Source: Cinclus cinclus (taxonomy: Eukaryota > Chordata > Aves > Passeriformes > Cinclidae). From it: 64,000 nucleotides of DNA. Location of the stretch: NCBI RefSeq assembly GCF_963662255.1, contig NC_085055.1, forward strand, positions 16,974,704 to 17,038,703, in the 5' to 3' direction. This document shows positions 39,360-53,000 of the stretch, one piece after another; positions within the stretch are counted from its first letter, which is position 1; every line of letters starts with the position of its first letter. Under the pieces are notes generated by a model. It saw nothing but the letters and a program-made list of their open reading frames with translations, searched no databases and was not told the origin of the DNA. The position numbers and the translations under genes were made by a program.

Positions 39360-40560
39360 TGTTCTTAAAGAGAAAGTGCAGCCCAGTTTCTCCCCAGGCT
39401 GGGGCAGCAGCGCCCTGGGGAGCCTGGCACTGGCACAGGGCAGCACAGGCAGCACCATGGCACAGACCCAGTGCCCTGCTCTCTGTGCCCAGAGAGCTGA
39501 TGGGGTGGCAGAGGAGCAGCAGCGAACACAAGAGCTGAGGTGATGGTGTCTGTAAATGAGATATCACTAGGTTCTCCAAGGCCCTTTTCATTTTCCTTTA
39601 GCCTTGTGGCAAAGGAATGTATTATATTTGTGCCAGGTGCAGGTGGGTTTCCAGCTTGGAAAGCTGCTGAAATGATGCTGCTGTTCCATCAGTGTTCTTG
39701 TGGTGTGAGCTGATAGAAAGGTTGTGGTGGCAAATTGAGAGCAGGATGGTGTGTACAGGGGGAGCAGCCTTCTCAGGCTGTGGGACAGGGATGGGCTGCC
39801 GCTGGCTCAGCCAAGCCTTCCCAAACAGGAGGACAGTAGGATGTTCTTTGGGAGCTGTAAATTCAGCAAATGGTGGGGGTAGCAAGTGGCTTTTGGGGCA
39901 TGGGTGTTTACTAGCTAGCCCTTGTGTTTACATGGGCAGGTTGAGGTGATGAAATGGCCATCGGGTGCTGTATGGGGGATCAGGCTGGGAGCTGCCAAAT
40001 TCTCTCCCAGGGCCTTCTCCTCAACTCCATCAGGGACCCCTTTGGCCATGGGTGAATTCTCTGGCAAGGCCCAGACAACCTGTGGATGGCTCCTGTCACC
40101 ACCAGTTCTGCTGGAGGGGCTGATTTAGCCTTGCATGCAGGGCAAAGAGACACAGCAGCCTGTCCCAAACATGCTGTGTGTGAGTGCACTGATAGCTGGA
40201 GCACAAAGAGAAGGTGAAGGCACAGAGGGGGGAATTGCTGAGGTCAGCACACCGCTCTGCCTGGGAAGAACAGAGATGGATTGACACAGGTGAGGTCTCT
40301 GACATCAGGGAGTGCTGCCTGGAAAGATCTGTCAGCAGAGCTCTGGCAGATAGAAGGGCTGCTTTTCATGGATATTTATGCAGGGGCACGGTCCCCCTGC
40401 CTTGGAGAGCTCACCTTGTGTGCTGATGTCATTCTAACTGTGATGGATTCCCAGCCCTTTGCCTGGTCAGAGCGAGCTCTATGGATGCGTGGGCAAAATG
40501 TGAGCACCAGCTGCTCTAGAGGCTTTGTGGAGCTTTTGTGTGCAAGGCTTGATGTATCAG
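39360..40560. other. GC-richer intronic region, no recognisable gene
   Basis: Two GC-rich parts (39380-39540 and about 39740-40560) give long open frames on both strands. CpG is not especially enriched, codon structure is absent, and no family is recognised. CAG/CTG-type words such as GGGCAGCACAGGCAG also occur in the block near 32170, hinting at a shared degenerate repeat. Confidence 0.3.
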
Positions 40561-40738
40561 CTTAAGCTGTTAGACCATAGGTGGAGTAACACTTCTAAAA
40601 AATAAAATCAACAAAAAAACATTCAATTTCAGTTTGTTCAAAACCAGAATGGCTTTGTAAAAGGTTGCTTTAGATGTAGTTTTCCTAATTCAGTTGTTTT
40701 ACTTTTCTATTTGCATCATTTTGGTTTCATATTTTTCA

Positions 40739-40761
40739 CCCCCCCCCCTTTTTTTTTTTTT
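40739..40761 (+). repeat. C10-T13 homopolymer pair
   Basis: Ten C are followed directly by thirteen T, an uninterrupted pyrimidine tract. No splice acceptor AG with exon-like sequence follows closely. Confidence 0.9.
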
Positions 40762-42373
40762 AAAGACAAGTTAAAATGTTCATGGATCAAGAGTGAGCAT
40801 TTAATTCCAAAATATGACCTCTTGGTTTGATTTGGGAGTTTTTTGACGGAGCGGGGGAGGAGAGAATGTTCAGTCTTTGACAAAGGGATTGGGATGGAGG
40901 TCACTAGTGCTTTCTGTTGTCTTTGTTAGGTGCTAGTAAAAAGCCCCTATCTGTCCCTGGCTCCAGTGTAGTGATCTGCTTTACCTGTCCAACATGAAGC
41001 TTTTGGCCAGTGCAGTTTTTAGGTGCAGTCACAAACCCCTCCAGAGCACCCACTCTTCCTGATGCAGGTAAGTCCAGTCCCTGTCACCTTAGCTTTAGTC
41101 TCTCACTCCCATTAGGAGATTTTTGACACTCATATCTGAAAAAAGGAAATCCAGTGTGTGGCCACTCAGTGCAATCAATGTCCTGGAGACTATTCTGAGC
41201 ACAGAAAGGACAGAGTGTAATATCTGATCCTGCTGGCTTTGTCCAAACACAAACCTGGCTTCTGGCAGCATTGCCCTGTCCAGGGTGTCACAGACCATGG
41301 TGGGGGACTTGCTGGGGGATTAACACTGAGCACATGAGCAGCAGCTTCTGCCTGTATACCTGCACTGCCTGGATGCTGTGGGATATTAACTGTAAATCTC
41401 CTCATTATTGGCCTCCGAAGAGCTACACCATCTAGGTCTCCAAATTTTGAAGAAAATTATGTGAAAATATTTAAATTTAAAAAGAAAAATATAAAGAACT
41501 CTTCCTGATCCTCTCAAGGAGCCGTGATTTTTGTCCTTCTCCCCAGTACCTGAGCTCATAGCTACCTGTTCCCCATGTGTCCACCTGTAACCGTGGTCTC
41601 AGAGTGCAGGGTTGTTTCTGGTTCTACCCCAGGGGCTGGGTGTCAGCCAGGACTGGCATCCTTTGGTTTTTCTTCTATGTCTTAATTTCAGTGGTTCTAC
41701 AGGAACTCTGAAGGGCTAGAAGTGTCACAAGCCATTCAAGGGAGGCCAGGAGGCTCTTATCTGCATTCTGCAAAGTTGTGAAACATTAAGTGTGCCAGAT
41801 CTCTCATTACTGGTCTGGGCTGCACAGACTTTCTGAATGGCAGTGTCACTGTCATCACAGGTGTCTTAGTTTATAAATGAAACTAGCTTTTTGGGTTTTT
41901 TTATGAGAAGCTTGTGTTTTATTTCGGAATTTAATCTTAGCGTAGGCATTATATGCAGTTGATGCAGCTTGTTCTAGCAGGAGTTTTCTTACTTGGTAAT
42001 TAAACTTTTTCTCAAACCTGTAACAAAAGGCCTGAGTCAGGATTATGCAATTATTTGTATATACACTGGTATAAGTCAAGACTGTGTTTTTTGACTTGCA
42101 CTCTGTTTGTTCAGATCAGCATTGCTCCCAGACAGAAGTCCAGAGCTGAAGGGAAGCATTCATTCCCTGAAATTTGCTATGAATTTGATGTTTGCATAGG
42201 ATTTTTTTTTTCCTTCTCTAAATCTGGGTGGAAAAAATTCCAGTGTGACAAATAAAAGTATCAGTCCTTGATCCTTCTTTGTTGGAGTTGGTAGATTGTA
42301 TTATTTTAGAAGGACAGTATGGGGAGTTGATTATTTTCTGCGCAGCAGCTGAAATATTCAACCTGTGCCTTTT

Positions 42374-42469
42374 ATGTTAGTTGAAGACACACACTTTAGG
42401 AATTGAATTTTTGTATCTTTCATGTTAGTTGAAGACACACACTTTAGGAATTGAATTTTTGTATCTTTC
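42374..42469 (+). repeat. Perfect 48-bp tandem duplication
   Basis: The 48-base unit beginning ATGTTAGTTGAAGACACACA at 42374 is repeated without a mismatch at 42422-42469. Two identical copies in non-coding DNA imply a recent duplication or an assembly artefact. The unit has no recognised function. Confidence 0.95.
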
Positions 42470-45367
42470 TATGGCTCCTAGCAAAACACTATTGAAATGC
42501 ATTTTCCAGTGATCACATGATGTACTGCAGCAGTGAATTAGTTTTGTTCAGTGTTTTTTTTTTAACGTGTTGCTGTGTATCACAATTCAAACTGAAGTAA
42601 ATAAAGCATAACAATGAACAGATTTAAAAGGGAAATGAGAAACTAGAAGAAATGGAGGAAGAGGGAATTAAAGTTACTAAAGAACTTGTGACCCTTGTTG
42701 AAAAATTAAATGCTAGTGGTTCTGCAGCAAAAGGAGTGCATAGTTTTTCCTTAACTGGAGCAGAGATATCAAATTTCATTATTCTTCCCATCTGGATTAT
42801 TTATACCTAATGAAAACTGCTGGGAGCAAATGAGCATGTCCCACAAAGCAGAGCATAAGGCAATTAAACACTTAATTGTCTACTTTATATAATGGATTGT
42901 ATTTTGAAGGGCTTCAGCATCCTTATTTTGACTCTGTGAATTGGGTACAGCAATTCACAAATGTAAACCCAGGCTTGTGCTTTTCCTGGGGCCAAATAGC
43001 TCTCTTCTTGGAATACCTTGAGGTATGGATAATATTTCTCACCTTATACATTATGGTTCTGAATTTTAAAGCAGCACAGGAGCTTTATTCATATTAACAT
43101 AACCAATTTTATAATCATCTTAAAGTACCTGGTGTCTTTAACTGAAGAGAGAGAGAAGTCTTGAGGTGAAATTAGGAAATCTTTTACAGTCACACTGATG
43201 CTAATGAAGTTTGCTTTGCACTTTGTTACAGGACAAAGCATTATTGGACATTTGAATGGTTTTGTTATTCCCCATTACAAGAAGGATTTGCATCCAAAAC
43301 AGATCTAAGAAAGTGGAGTCTTTATTTGCAGTTGTTTACTATTATTTTGGTTCATATCTGTGTGAATGCTGTAGCTTGTTATTTCAGTGCTTCAACCTTT
43401 TGATGCCTTGGTGTTGAGAAAATACAGTGATTTTAGTATTGTTCCTGAAAACCTATCTGCCAGAGATATGGCAATAAATAAGGATTAATAATAATACTAG
43501 GAATGAAAATCTTTTGGACAAAAGACACTCAGTGGAGTAAACTGGATGAGGACCAGCTGGAAACTTGAACCTAAGTTCATCTTCTGCATTATTTTTGAGT
43601 AATACAAGTTCATTAAAGTTTCAGGAAGTGCTAGTGACCCTTATCTTTGTGGAAAGGCTCCTCTGTGCTGTGGGAGGCAGGAAGCTGAGGAGAGCCTTCC
43701 CAGGGAAAGGAAGGATGGAGCTCAGCTTGTTCTGTGTGACAGCTGAGTTAAGGAGTGGATAAGCAAAGGAGCCTCTGAGAGGAACTGATACCTGCCCCAA
43801 AGTTAAACCAGCAGAGCTGATGCTTCCATCATTAAATTTAACTTCTGGCAAGGACCTCTGGTCTTTGCAGTCACATTCCCTGTGTTACATGAGAGGCACC
43901 AGGGACTCCAGTAGAGATAGCATGGTAGTTTGAGAGAAAGCAAGGATGATTCCAGCTTGGTTAATGCTGTGCTTCTGTATTGGTAGCTGCTTGAAATGTC
44001 TGCATACCTTGGCAAAGGTTTTCTGTTGTCTTTTTTGTTTCCTAGTGCCAGAGAGATGTCTTTCATCACTAAGTAGGAGTACAGTGAAATCTGTTTTAAG
44101 GCATCACACAGCAGGCTGGTAGCACTCTGTTTAAAGGAGGTGATCTCAAAGGCAAAGCTGATTTACAAAGATAATGAGATGGGAGGGTTAATTCAAGAGT
44201 GGCATCATGTTTTAAAAGGAAAAAACCCAAGCACTTTGTAAGAGGAAAGCAACTGATCAGATGGATGTGGCTTTGCAGTGTTCAGGTCAGACAAGCTGGG
44301 CTCAGTCTCTCTGCTCTCCTGGAATGGAAACCTAGCACATGGAAGGAACAATCCTTGGAACTCTTGCAGAGGTTTGTTGCTTTGGATCAAATGTTACTAA
44401 TCTTGAGAAATGTGTGAAAGAGTTCCTAAAGTTTTTTAGAATTCAGAATTATTTGTTGGAAAGAAGAAAAAAAGGCCCTCGGGGTAAAGTTGCAGATCTC
44501 AAACAGAGTAATTAATTAATTCAAACAAGTTGTGAGAATGATGCTTATTGTCCAACTGGCAAAAAATACAGAATGAGAAGGCAGAAAAACTATCCCTTTG
44601 TCCTAGCTATGCACACAGATATTCAATAAAAATTAAAACCTAGTGCATGCTCATGTGTGCATAGGGGAGTGTAGCATTGCTGCTGCAGCAGGAGGAGTCC
44701 TCAGTTGGAACAAAGAAGAAAAGGGTCTGTGTGTGTGCCTGCACACGTGTGGGCACTGACGGGGTTTGTTCAGTTTTAAAAGACCTTTGTGCCCTGCCAG
44801 CCTTCAGAGAGTTGAGTCATGGGTGAGTCTCCTACCTTAATTAAGAATAATTTGACTGGCCATGATACTGTTCCTCTTGCCACTGCAGTTCTGAGGCACT
44901 GAGTGAGGACTTATGTGTCAAGGTGCTGCTAGGATTGCCCCTCTGTAGGGTAGTGGGCAAAGGGAGCTACTGGCATTTCGCATGTGTGGGGCATTTGGGG
45001 AGCAGGCTCAGTCTGGTAACTTTATTCTTCTGATGTGGGAGCACGATGTGAAGTAAGTAGTTCTTAGCTGGCACTAAGCACTTCTAAAACCTGTTTTTTA
45101 CCAGCCAAAAATGTATTTTGGACATCCACATATGAATTTATCTGTTTTTCACCTTTTTGTAACTGTCTCCAAATTTAGGAATTTGCAGAGTTCTTCCTCT
45201 TATTGGCGTTTCATGATACTTTGAAAAGGGAACTGCTACCTTGGTCCAAAAAGCAGAGATGGCCCTGGCAGCACAAACCTGTCACTGCATGCTCTGTGGC
45301 CCAAGTTGGCCACCAAGGGGCTCTGTAGGAGATGACTGTTCTGTGAATGACACTTTTTGTCTTGCAG

Positions 45368-45383
45368 ACACACACACACACAC
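45368..45383 (+). repeat. (CA)8 microsatellite
   Basis: Eight CA dinucleotides in a row inside GC-neutral intron. Confidence 0.85.
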
Positions 45384-45780
45384 CAAGTAAGAGTGCAGCT
45401 GTTTTGGCTTTCGAATCAGGAAGGGTGGTGAGAAGAAAGGATGTAATGGTGTTTGACACAAAGATAGATGTTCACTTGCATTTTTTTCTATGACTTCCTA
45501 TTTTGATTTGCATTAGGGGTGAAGACTGGGTGTATTTATGGTTTAATGAGACGTTCTTGCCTTAGTAGCAGAATGATGTTCACAGGAAGAAATGAGTTAT
45601 TGCTGGCTTTCTTCTTCTTTCTGTTCAGTTACTGTGGATACAGTGTGTAACTTTTAGACCTACTTCCCCCTTGAACAACATATGCAGCTTCCAGTTGTGC
45701 TGAAGCTGCTGAAGGAAGGAGGTTAAAGGAGCACAGTTTTTAAACAGATATTTGTTGGCTGCTTAATTCCTACGGATACA

Positions 45781-45882
45781 ATGAGCTTTTGTGGGAGATT
45801 CAGAAGGGAGCCCAGTGAACTGCGGAGGAAGAGAAAGACCATTAGGAGAGTGAATCAAGGAGAAATTCACAGATTAAGCTGT
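45781..45882 (+). CDS. DOCK10: Second candidate alternative DOCK10 first coding exon (basic N-terminus)
   Basis: An ATG with A at -3 opens a 34-codon frame: MSFCGRFRREPSELRRKRKT, then IRRVNQGEIHRLSC. It ends at a strong donor, TGT/GTGAGT with GT at 45883, in phase 0, so it could splice directly to exon 2. An in-frame TAA at 45724-45726 closes it upstream. About a third of the residues are Arg or Lys, and RRKRK could bind acidic lipids or act as a nuclear signal. Against it, the coding strand is purine-rich, which produces Arg/Lys/Glu codons by chance, and no clear promoter precedes it. The MSF..F.REPSE-type start looks protein-like and recalls alternative N-termini in this family, which I cannot verify here. 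Confidence 0.42.
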
Positions 45883-48800
45883 GTGAGTATGCACCCTTCT
45901 TCCACCTTTTCTGAGAAATGGCTAAGAAATTGCAGGTCACGCTTAGGACTGCACTTTGGAAAGAGTAGGATTTATTGCTCGTTGTTTATGTAGGATTCAC
46001 CAAGCCTAATTCGGTCTGTGGTTAGCAACTGAGCTCCGGAGAATGATCCTGAAGCACCGGGAGCTCAGTTTACAAAACTCAGGCACATTAGGGAAACCTT
46101 TACAGCCTCACATTGCTGATCAGAAACATACTGAGAGCAGCAGTGTTTGATAGTCTCTCTGGCACCTACAGCTTGTGCCTGGAAGTTCCATGAGAATTCA
46201 TAGTGCTGCTTCTGGAGTGGGAAATTACTCCGTACTGTTTCAGAGTTTGTGATGGGCACCTCTCAAGGACAGGAAGAGAGAGACAATGCAGGGAGCCACT
46301 GGAGAAATCTCTAGAACCTTTGGTGGAAAGCTGGGGTGAGGTTCTGCCCGGTGGGCTATACAGCAGCTTTGCCACTGATGGCTTTGGGACAGGACTGAGC
46401 CTCCTGAAACTGCACTGTGGGATCACATTAGGTGTGTCGTGCCTAAACTTTCCTGACTGAAATTGAAACTGCAGACAGTAAGAGGTAAAACACTTGGAGC
46501 CTGCTGTTGAGGAGTCTTGGGCAAGTACTGGTTTTCAGTGTATTCTCTTTACTTGAAAGTCTGCTTTAGCTCATAAGACATTTAATGGCTTCCCCAAGAA
46601 GAGACAATGAATTATTCTCCCCAAAGCAAGAGGTGTTTGGTTTTCTTCCATAGTTTTGTTCATCCAATTACTCTGTTTGCATGTGCATGCAGAGGGATCT
46701 GTTGAGGCTTTTCAACATGTTCAGTGTAACAAAATCAGTGCTAATGCAACCAAGAAGAGTATTCTCATTAACTTTTTTAAATAGGAAGGAAAATAACTTT
46801 GCAGTTGTAACACTTGGTCACCAGTTAAGATAATTTGTGATTCATCTAGTATTGTTTGGGTTTTGCTTGTGACTAGCTGCCTTTTTGGATAGGTACTTTA
46901 CATGGAAGTGGATCTTTTTGACAGGGCTACTTTATTGGTGTAGTTTCTGCTGCCCTGAGCTATTGACATGCATTCAAAGATGGCATGTTTGAATTTTTTT
47001 GTAGTCAAGGGTCCAGGAAATCAGCTGCTGGTGCTGCTGAAAGCATCTAACCCTGGCTTTGGTAGGTAGGAGGTAGGCACTGCTTACTTGAGTTATCCTC
47101 TCAAATCCTGGTGAGGAGGGATTTTTTTTGGTCATTATTGTACAAATCCCGACTGTACTTTATTAGTGCTCGCCAGAAATGGTTGCAGCCTTACAAGAAA
47201 AGGATGGCTGGAAATAAAGTCCAAATGGTAACAATAAGCCAGCAGCGTGCCTGCAGATAAAGAGGAATATATTTGTTCCCTTTTGCATGTATCCTCAGGT
47301 AACAGAAACTGAGCATTCAGTTTAGTGGTGCCAAATAGAAATATCAACAATGCATTGTAGTTTGACCTAAAATGTAGAGCACTTGTAGCCCTGTTGCCTG
47401 TAACTGGAAATAAGAAACAAGCCTGTTTCATCAGAGGCTTGTGGGTCACGCTGCACTTCCCCTGACATGGATGACTGCTGTATGTCAGCTACATAGCTCA
47501 GCTTTGTAGGGGAATCTGTGCTGATTTCTGTTCTTTTCAAACATAAGATAGACTAAGATGGGGTCACTGTGTCATGTATCTCTGTAGATGTATTTCTCAG
47601 TAGTTTGTTTAGCCCTTAGGAAATGCAGGCACAGTTGGCTTTACTCTTGTGCCTTGCAATCTGTGTCTTTCTGCCCAATATTTCATAATTGGAGCATGTT
47701 AAATCTTTGGCCTACAGGCACTTTTTGCTATCAACCAGCAGCCAATCTCTCCTTCATGCATCAGCCCTCTGTACCTCCACACAGATTTCAAAATTATGTC
47801 AGCTCCCACTGCTGCTGCAAAGGCCTTTATGTGTGAGGACCTTACTCAATGAGTGCATTTCTTCATATACTACTCTTAGACCTGTGTTTTCTGTAGATTT
47901 GCTTTATTTTCTGGAAGCTCCCTGTTTTTGTAAGACTGACTATTATCTGACTAGTTTTAATTGATAGTAGGTTGATGATTGAGCTCAGTGTGGTTGACCA
48001 GATTTTGCTGTCATTTACATCCTGTGTGTCTAGATGTGTTGATAGCCAGATAATTGACTGGGAGGGGAGTTGATATCAAGGAAACAATTACAAGTTTAAC
48101 GTCATTGTGAGAGCTGAGTTTATAGTGGTCAAGTAGAGATGATGTTAATTTTACAGATACATCCTCTGTGGAAATACTTAAAATCGTTAACTCAGATCTG
48201 TAGCATGACTGAAGACATTACTTATAAAGAAATAAGTGACCATAGTGAAGGTAAAGAGGGTCATTCACTGAGTAAAATGAAGCAGAGCACCATACATGAG
48301 ATTTACCCCATGGGACAGTGACTTAGTAATAAGTACTCTAGAAGTTATGTTTCTGAAAAGTTTGTTTAGAGGTAATGCAAACATTTTTGTTAGTTGTTTT
48401 TGCTTCAGGGGCTTCTGAAGTTGTTGAGCCCTTTTCAAAACAGTTGTTTGTTAAGTCGACATGTCTAGGTCTTCATACATCTAAACTAGGTATTAATAGA
48501 AAATGAACAATGGATGTTTGCCTTTGCAGTGCACTGCGGTTTCATCAGACATACAGTAGTGATCAAAGTCTTTAGCATCAGAGCATGATCTAATGAACAG
48601 ACATTAGAGCTTTCCCTTCAGTCCCTGAAAAACAAACTCTTCTATGTACTCTAAAACCAAAGTCTGCTAAAAAGAAATCTTAATTTTCAAAGTAAATAGA
48701 ACTGTTTTAAAGAAAATCCTGTGCTGCACATGGTGTTATGCAAAATCTACCCCATTTTAGCAGCAGGTTTGTGCTGGATGAGCCTAGTGGATGGCTGGGT

Positions 48801-49080
48801 GAGGTAGGAGCACCTGATACATCCTTCTTTTTGTACTTCCCCTGTACACAGGGAAACATGGGTAGATCCCTCTGTCTCCCTAATTCATCCAGTTAGCAAA
48901 AACGGAGGGGACCAGTTTGCCTGTTGCTCTGTGCACGACTTCTATTATTGCTGTGTAGGTGCTATAGGTTTCAGAGCTTGGCTTCTAAATCTGGTAGGAG
49001 TGCTGCTTAAGGGCAAAAATTGGGAGTGTCTTTTCTTTAAATGTAGATTTTCCTGTGCCTACGAAGACTATGTGAAGTTA

Positions 49081-49102
49081 TACATATATATATATGTGTG
49101 TG
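49081..49102 (+). repeat. (TA)n(TG)n microsatellite
   Basis: Alternating TA units pass into GTGTGTG. A short compound dinucleotide repeat. Confidence 0.8.
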
Positions 49103-50054
49103 GTGCCCACATGCACCAACAGACTCAGAAGTGCTGTTTACATAAACATTATGCTGGAAGCTGGCAAGCTTTGGTCAAATCCACTGCGTACAGCTTGCAG
49201 GCTGGTTTTGTTAACATTTCTGCTTGGGGCCGTGGCTCTGCCCACCTGAGACTGCGCTAGAAGAAGCAGACATGAAGCAAAGCACATTTCCAGAACAGCT
49301 GAACTAAGCTCACTTCAGCATCCCCTTTGTGGTGCACAGGGAAGGACAATGCCCCTGTCCTTCCCTGGACTGAAGTAATCACTAACAAGGCAAGTGCCTG
49401 TGCAGAACTCTCCAGCTCTGTTGGCATCTCCTGTCTGCTCCCCCACAGTTCCTGTCCCTTCTGCCCAGTCCCCTTCCACCACATCCTACCTGTCTCTTCA
49501 GATGTCTGCATGAAGGGGAGTGAGTTGCGTCTTTGGCTTTTGCTTGCTTTCTTCATGAATAGATTCTGTGTGGTAGACTCAAAGAAAGCCTTTTGTTGCT
49601 AAAACTGCACTTTTTTTCCCAGGTTTAGGTCAGGTAAGGGGAGAGAAAGTGGCTGAGTGTTGCTAGGTTAGAGGTCTATGTAAATTATTTTTTTAAAAAA
49701 ACCCTATGATGCCTTACAAAACTTTCTTGTTTTTCCCCTGAGGTGACCTATGGGCAAATATTTAGTCTAGGCTTCAGAAGTCCTCACTATTTAGAAGCTG
49801 TTATTCTTGACATTTTGAAAAGCCAACTACTTAAATCCAAATTTAAAACTTAGCACATTCTTGTCAAGTGGCTGATTTTAGTAGTTTTATGATTAAATTA
49901 CATTTTTAATCTCCTTCCTAAGGAGAGTCAAGATACTGCATAAGCAGAGAGAACAAGTAAACTGTTGCCTTGTTACTCTGAATGTTTTCTGCAGATTGTG
50001 CTGGTAATTTTATCAACTGTCTAAAAGGACAAGTGCTAGTCCATGAAGATGGAC

Positions 50055-50081
50055 ATGGCCATGGCCATGGCCATGGCCATG
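50055..50081 (+). repeat. (ATGGCC)4.5 hexamer repeat
   Basis: Four complete ATGGCC units and a half unit are contiguous. In the minus-strand frame they read as repeated His or Ala-Met, but there is no supporting gene. The array has a period of six and contains overlapping CCATGG palindromes. Confidence 0.9.
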
Positions 50082-53000
50082 CACTGACATTCCAGAGTCA
50101 GAAGGCAGTGCACAAGGCTGCAACGTGTTGAACATAGCACAAAGCATCTCCTCCCCCCAGCTGGATGCTTTGCTGAAGCAACACTCCTGTGTGGCTTCCA
50201 CAGTTTAACCATGAGGGAAGGGGGTTTTATGAAGGCTGGAGTTTTCAAAATTAGTAATGAAAGGAATGACAAATTCTGTTTTGAGAAACAAGAGTTATTA
50301 GAAGGAGTGGGTCACACCCAGTTGCCTGGGAACAGATCTCTGTGGTTTGAGCAGCCTTAGCCCTGGCCGCTTGTCGGTCGCGGTGGTGGAGCAGCTCTGG
50401 GGGCTCCAGCTGGACCCTCATTTGACATGAAAGTTTTGAGTTAGCTCATCCACATGAGAAATTGTCCTGTGGTGCCCTAAACTAGGACTGAGGCATTTTT
50501 ATCTTTTGAGACCTGCTGAATTCTCTTACCGTAATTTTTAAAGCTGGAACATAATACAAAGCAGACTTACATAGATTATGATCCACAAAACAATGGTACT
50601 CTAAGAAATTAGGAATCATCCTATCCCAGGTGTATTTGTACAAAGTAAGTCTCATTTAGTCAAGCAGGTCACTTATTGGTATCAGTCAGAATTTTCTTCG
50701 AATAAAGAATCTTTAAAGAATAAAAATTACTTTAAACTTTTGTTATTCCCAGAAGGGTCTTCAACAGATTTTCTTTCTTTTGCTTTGCTTGAGATGATGG
50801 GTACTATAGCATTTTGGCAAGAACTTTCTGTAGCACTAGGAATTGGGGGTTGGAGTCTTCATAATTCTTTGTGATTTTCTCTGTAGCAGAATCGTGTGGG
50901 AACTGGCAATCCCCTTAATGAAATTTAGTGGCACATTGGCTTCATTGCTGACACTGAAGAGTATATTAGTTGTGCTGTGCAGCCCTGACTGGATCCTTTC
51001 CAAGAGCAATTCGCCAAGGTTTACCAGAAGTCATGACAAATTAAACATTTTGGACCTGACAAGTGAATGTATTTTAAGGTGGAAGGGGGTGTGTCAAAGA
51101 AAATTTTCTTTGTACCACTGATTTTAATAAATCTGTTGACTGTGGATCACATCCTGAACCAAAGGAAGCCTTTGTAATGTTGCCAGAGGGTTTGTTGACT
51201 GTAAATAGATGCAGAAGAGGCCAAGCAGTCCTAAACAGGAGATCTGAATCAAAAAGAAGGATCATCTGCCGGCTGCTTCTGGCTGTGCTTCCTGATCCAT
51301 ACCCCAGGTACCTTTTGCAGACCTTGAATTGCCTGCCCTGTGCTTGAAATGCAAAACTTATTTTCCTTAAAGGAAATCTATGACATGATGCAGAGTGTGT
51401 TAGGAGCAGAAGGAGGTCAGGCCTGTGGGGTGAAGCATTTTGGGTGGGTGATTCCTGTCACTCCCAGCTCAGGTGCATGAGGGTGTTGGGGACACCTTAA
51501 TCCCAGAGTGGTTGTTCTGTATGTGCTCCCTGGTTACAAATGCTGTCCTGGGACTCTCTGCCAGGAGTACACAGGGTTTTGGGCTGCTCACCCATTATCT
51601 GGCGGGGGGAAAGCTGCACCCAATGGGGATAGCCTTCCCATGGAATTCACCCAGGCACCAAACTGCTCTGCTGCCTTGTGAATAGAGACATATGTTGGTC
51701 CTACAGAAATGCAAAAGTTCTGGGGACTCCGTGAAACCCAAACTACTTTATAGCTTCAGCTTCTTGAGTGTTCAGAACTGCTGGGAGTGCTGGATCTCTG
51801 GCATATCTGAGACAGGGTTAAATTCAGCCTTTATGCTACATTTTCTCCAAAAGTCAAGGAGTCCTGGCTGTTTTTTAGCTTCAGTTTGGACAGACTTGGC
51901 AAAGAAATAATTGAAGTTGGCCTGCCCTGGTGGAATATAATTAGCTACATTTATTAACCATGTGAAAACATAGAAAGATGTGTTGTGTCAGAGACATGGT
52001 ATTTAACTGGGGAGAGGAAAAGAACAAAGGAGTGTGAGGAGCACTTCACTTTGGTGTTATTCTAGAAAGCAGTTTAATTTGCTGTTGTGAGTTTTGGTGG
52101 GATTGGATTTGGTTCATGATATTATTAAGAAGTCTAAAAGAAATGAAGAAAGGTGATGCTGTTGTTTTAGTAAGTGGCCCTTTCTCTTTTAAGTGCCCAT
52201 TTCAGTATTTCAAATGTATACAAGAATGGTTTGTCATTTTTGACAAGCCATAGCTTGGATGAAATATAAAATCTGAGTCTTGCTTGATCTTGACCAATCT
52301 GGCCATCACAATAGTTTTGACTCTCTTTATGAACATGGATCCTCCTTTCAGAGATAGGGCTAGGGTAACTGAAGTCCATTAACTTAACTGCTTTCTGTTT
52401 ATCTGTTTCCCTAATGTTTTTCTTCCTGGTGTGTGTGGAAGAGAAGGAATTAATTTAAACATACCTATTAAATTCAATAAATTTTAGATATTCATGATTT
52501 GGTGTCAGAATAATATGACATTAAAACATTAGAAAATCATAGCAGTTAGTCTAGCTTATTTTTAGAATGGGGAAGTTCTTGGGGTGACTGTTCAGAGACT
52601 ATTGGTCTCTCTTACATAATTTCCTCCTTCAGGGATTGTTCACAGAAGTGCAGCTTTAGGAGGATGAGATATAATTGGGAAGAAAAGATGGGTACTAGCG
52701 TCAGTGCATAATGTCTATGCATCTGGAGGCAAGTCAAGTACCATATTTAATCCTGTAATATCACTTATGTGGATATTTTGGGTAATTACTACTGGGAAAT
52801 ATAATCCTTTTTTACCTAGAGCAGAAGATGATGGCAATGAAGCAGTATAACACTGATGGAATCTGGCCCATTCCACCTCTGTGATACTATATTGTCCTCC
52901 TATGGTGTTGGCTCTGATTTAACATCTCTTCAGTGCTCCAAAAGTGTGGAAAAGCTGGTTTAACAACATATAAAGCTACTCTACATTGGCAGGGTGTGAA

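Noticed and set aside
39130..39591. 153-codon minus-strand frame
   Set aside because: Lies over a GC-rich block with open frames on both strands; residues do not resemble a protein family.
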